A DNA stretch of 35,452 nt from a virus. The notes below the pieces were generated by a model that was given only the letters and a program-made list of their open reading frames with translations, had not been told where the DNA came from and searched no databases. This document shows positions 35,015-35,452 of the stretch, one piece after another; positions within the stretch are counted from its first letter, which is position 1, and the number at the start of each line of letters is the position of its first letter. The position numbers and the translations under genes were made by a program. Location of the stretch: positions 1 through 35,452 of IMG/VR virus record IMGVR_UViG_3300043570_001468. One strand, given 5' to 3'.

Positions 35015-35452
35015 ATGAAAGAATTAATTAAACGTGTATTAAAGGAAGAACAAGAGGCTCCTGTCTTAAATAGGAGTGAAATTATATTATTCAAACAGAT
35101 TAATAATAATAAAAAAAATATTGGGACCAAACAAAAAATGGTTGAGTTTATTAAGGGGTTGTTAAGATATTTTAGTATTCCCCAAGATAAGGCGACATTT
35201 TACTATGAGGTTTATACTGCAAATTTCAGACCGGATGGTGATTACGAGAATTTAACGAAAGAGAATTTCAAGGATTATAAGTACTTCAAACAACAAAAAG
35301 TTGCAAACAATTCTGCTTACGAATACGCTAATGCTAAGATGCCGTTTAAAGGTTCTAATATTGAAGGTAAGTGGGATGTTAATAAAAATAATGATTGGTA
35401 TTATGTGATTATATCTTGGGGATGGTATCCGGTATTTTTATATATAAATGAT
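35015..35452 (+). CDS. Leader-bearing protein (3' partial), family known from related phages
   Basis: The frame starts MKELIKRVLKEEQEAPVLNR and is open to the right edge (146 codons). The leader ends LKE then Glu, a candidate prohead-protease site at residue 11. Later segments TFYYEVYTANFRPDGDYENL, NSAYEYANAKMPFKGSNIEG and IISWGWYPVFLYIND look like a beta-rich family I recall from several uncultured flavobacterial phages, with unknown function. It starts one base after the ferritin-like gene and has no visible late box of its own. Confidence 0.75.
   Translation, partial: MKELIKRVLKEEQEAPVLNRSEIILFKQINNNKKNIGTKQKMVEFIKGLLRYFSIPQDKATFYYEVYTANFRPDGDYENLTKENFKDYKYFKQQKVANNSAYEYANAKMPFKGSNIEGKWDVNKNNDWYYVIISWGWYPVFLYIND

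Overview
The window looks like part of a large, lytic, tailed-phage genome (T4-like or 'jumbo' in gene content) infecting a member of the Bacteroidota, probably a flavobacterium. The phage evidence is a T4 gp46/Rad50-type recombination ATPase, a phage-style sigma factor, two unrelated DNA methyltransferases, two free-standing GIY-YIG homing endonucleases, an amidase with a candidate spanin, DnaJ, thioredoxin and glutaredoxin, and dozens of short overlapping AT-rich genes. The host evidence is repeated promoters of the Bacteroidota type (TTTG, 19-20 bp, TAnnTTTG), a signal peptide ending in the flavobacterial-looking SCFSQ, and a sigma factor closest in pattern to Bacteroidota RpoD. No tRNA, rRNA, CRISPR array or insertion sequence was seen. 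Coding density is very high and no stretch over about 160 bases lacks a gene.

Layout. 1-4456: end of an unknown gene, a P-loop protein, gp46-like ATPase, a conserved hypothetical and the sigma factor. 4463-8465: membrane and lysis-like block (two membrane proteins, one with VEKIVE repeats; amidase-like protein; a leader-bearing protein; a coiled-coil membrane protein; a candidate unimolecular spanin; structural-looking small proteins). 8505-11586: a large leader-bearing protein with EF-hand-like and Cys motifs, a histone H1/Hc1-like protein and small proteins. 11534-14320: a reverse-strand hypothetical, dnaJ, a reverse-strand membrane protein and a Dam-like methylase. 14425-19697: tandem paralogues with a leader, a WCTA domain and leucine-rich repeats, then a PcfJ-like protein. 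19700-21396: thioredoxin and glutaredoxin, with reverse-strand genes. 21415-27771: homing endonuclease, a leader-bearing solenoid protein, a possible virion protein, DUF3310, methyltransferase, leader-bearing peptidoglycan-binding protein, DUF192 and Nudix proteins. 27791-33986: mostly short genes of early-gene character under Bacteroidota-type promoters, with a second homing endonuclease and a CCA-transferase-like protein. 33987-35452: a structured intergenic RNA candidate, two leader-bearing proteins and a ferritin-like protein.

The most interesting signal links protein and DNA features. At least eight otherwise unrelated proteins begin with a short amphipathic leader ending in aliphatic-x-Glu, the kind of site cut by T4-type prohead proteases. 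Five of these genes have an ATATTTATAA box 12-17 bp before the ATG, where a host-type -33 element is generally missing. My inference is a set of late proteins targeted to the prohead and packaged (possibly injected), transcribed from a phage-specific late promoter. Cargo would include duplicated WCTA-LRR proteins, a peptidoglycan-binding protein and an LRR-like solenoid protein. Early and middle genes instead use host-type promoters, two or three of which are fused to the preceding terminator hairpin.
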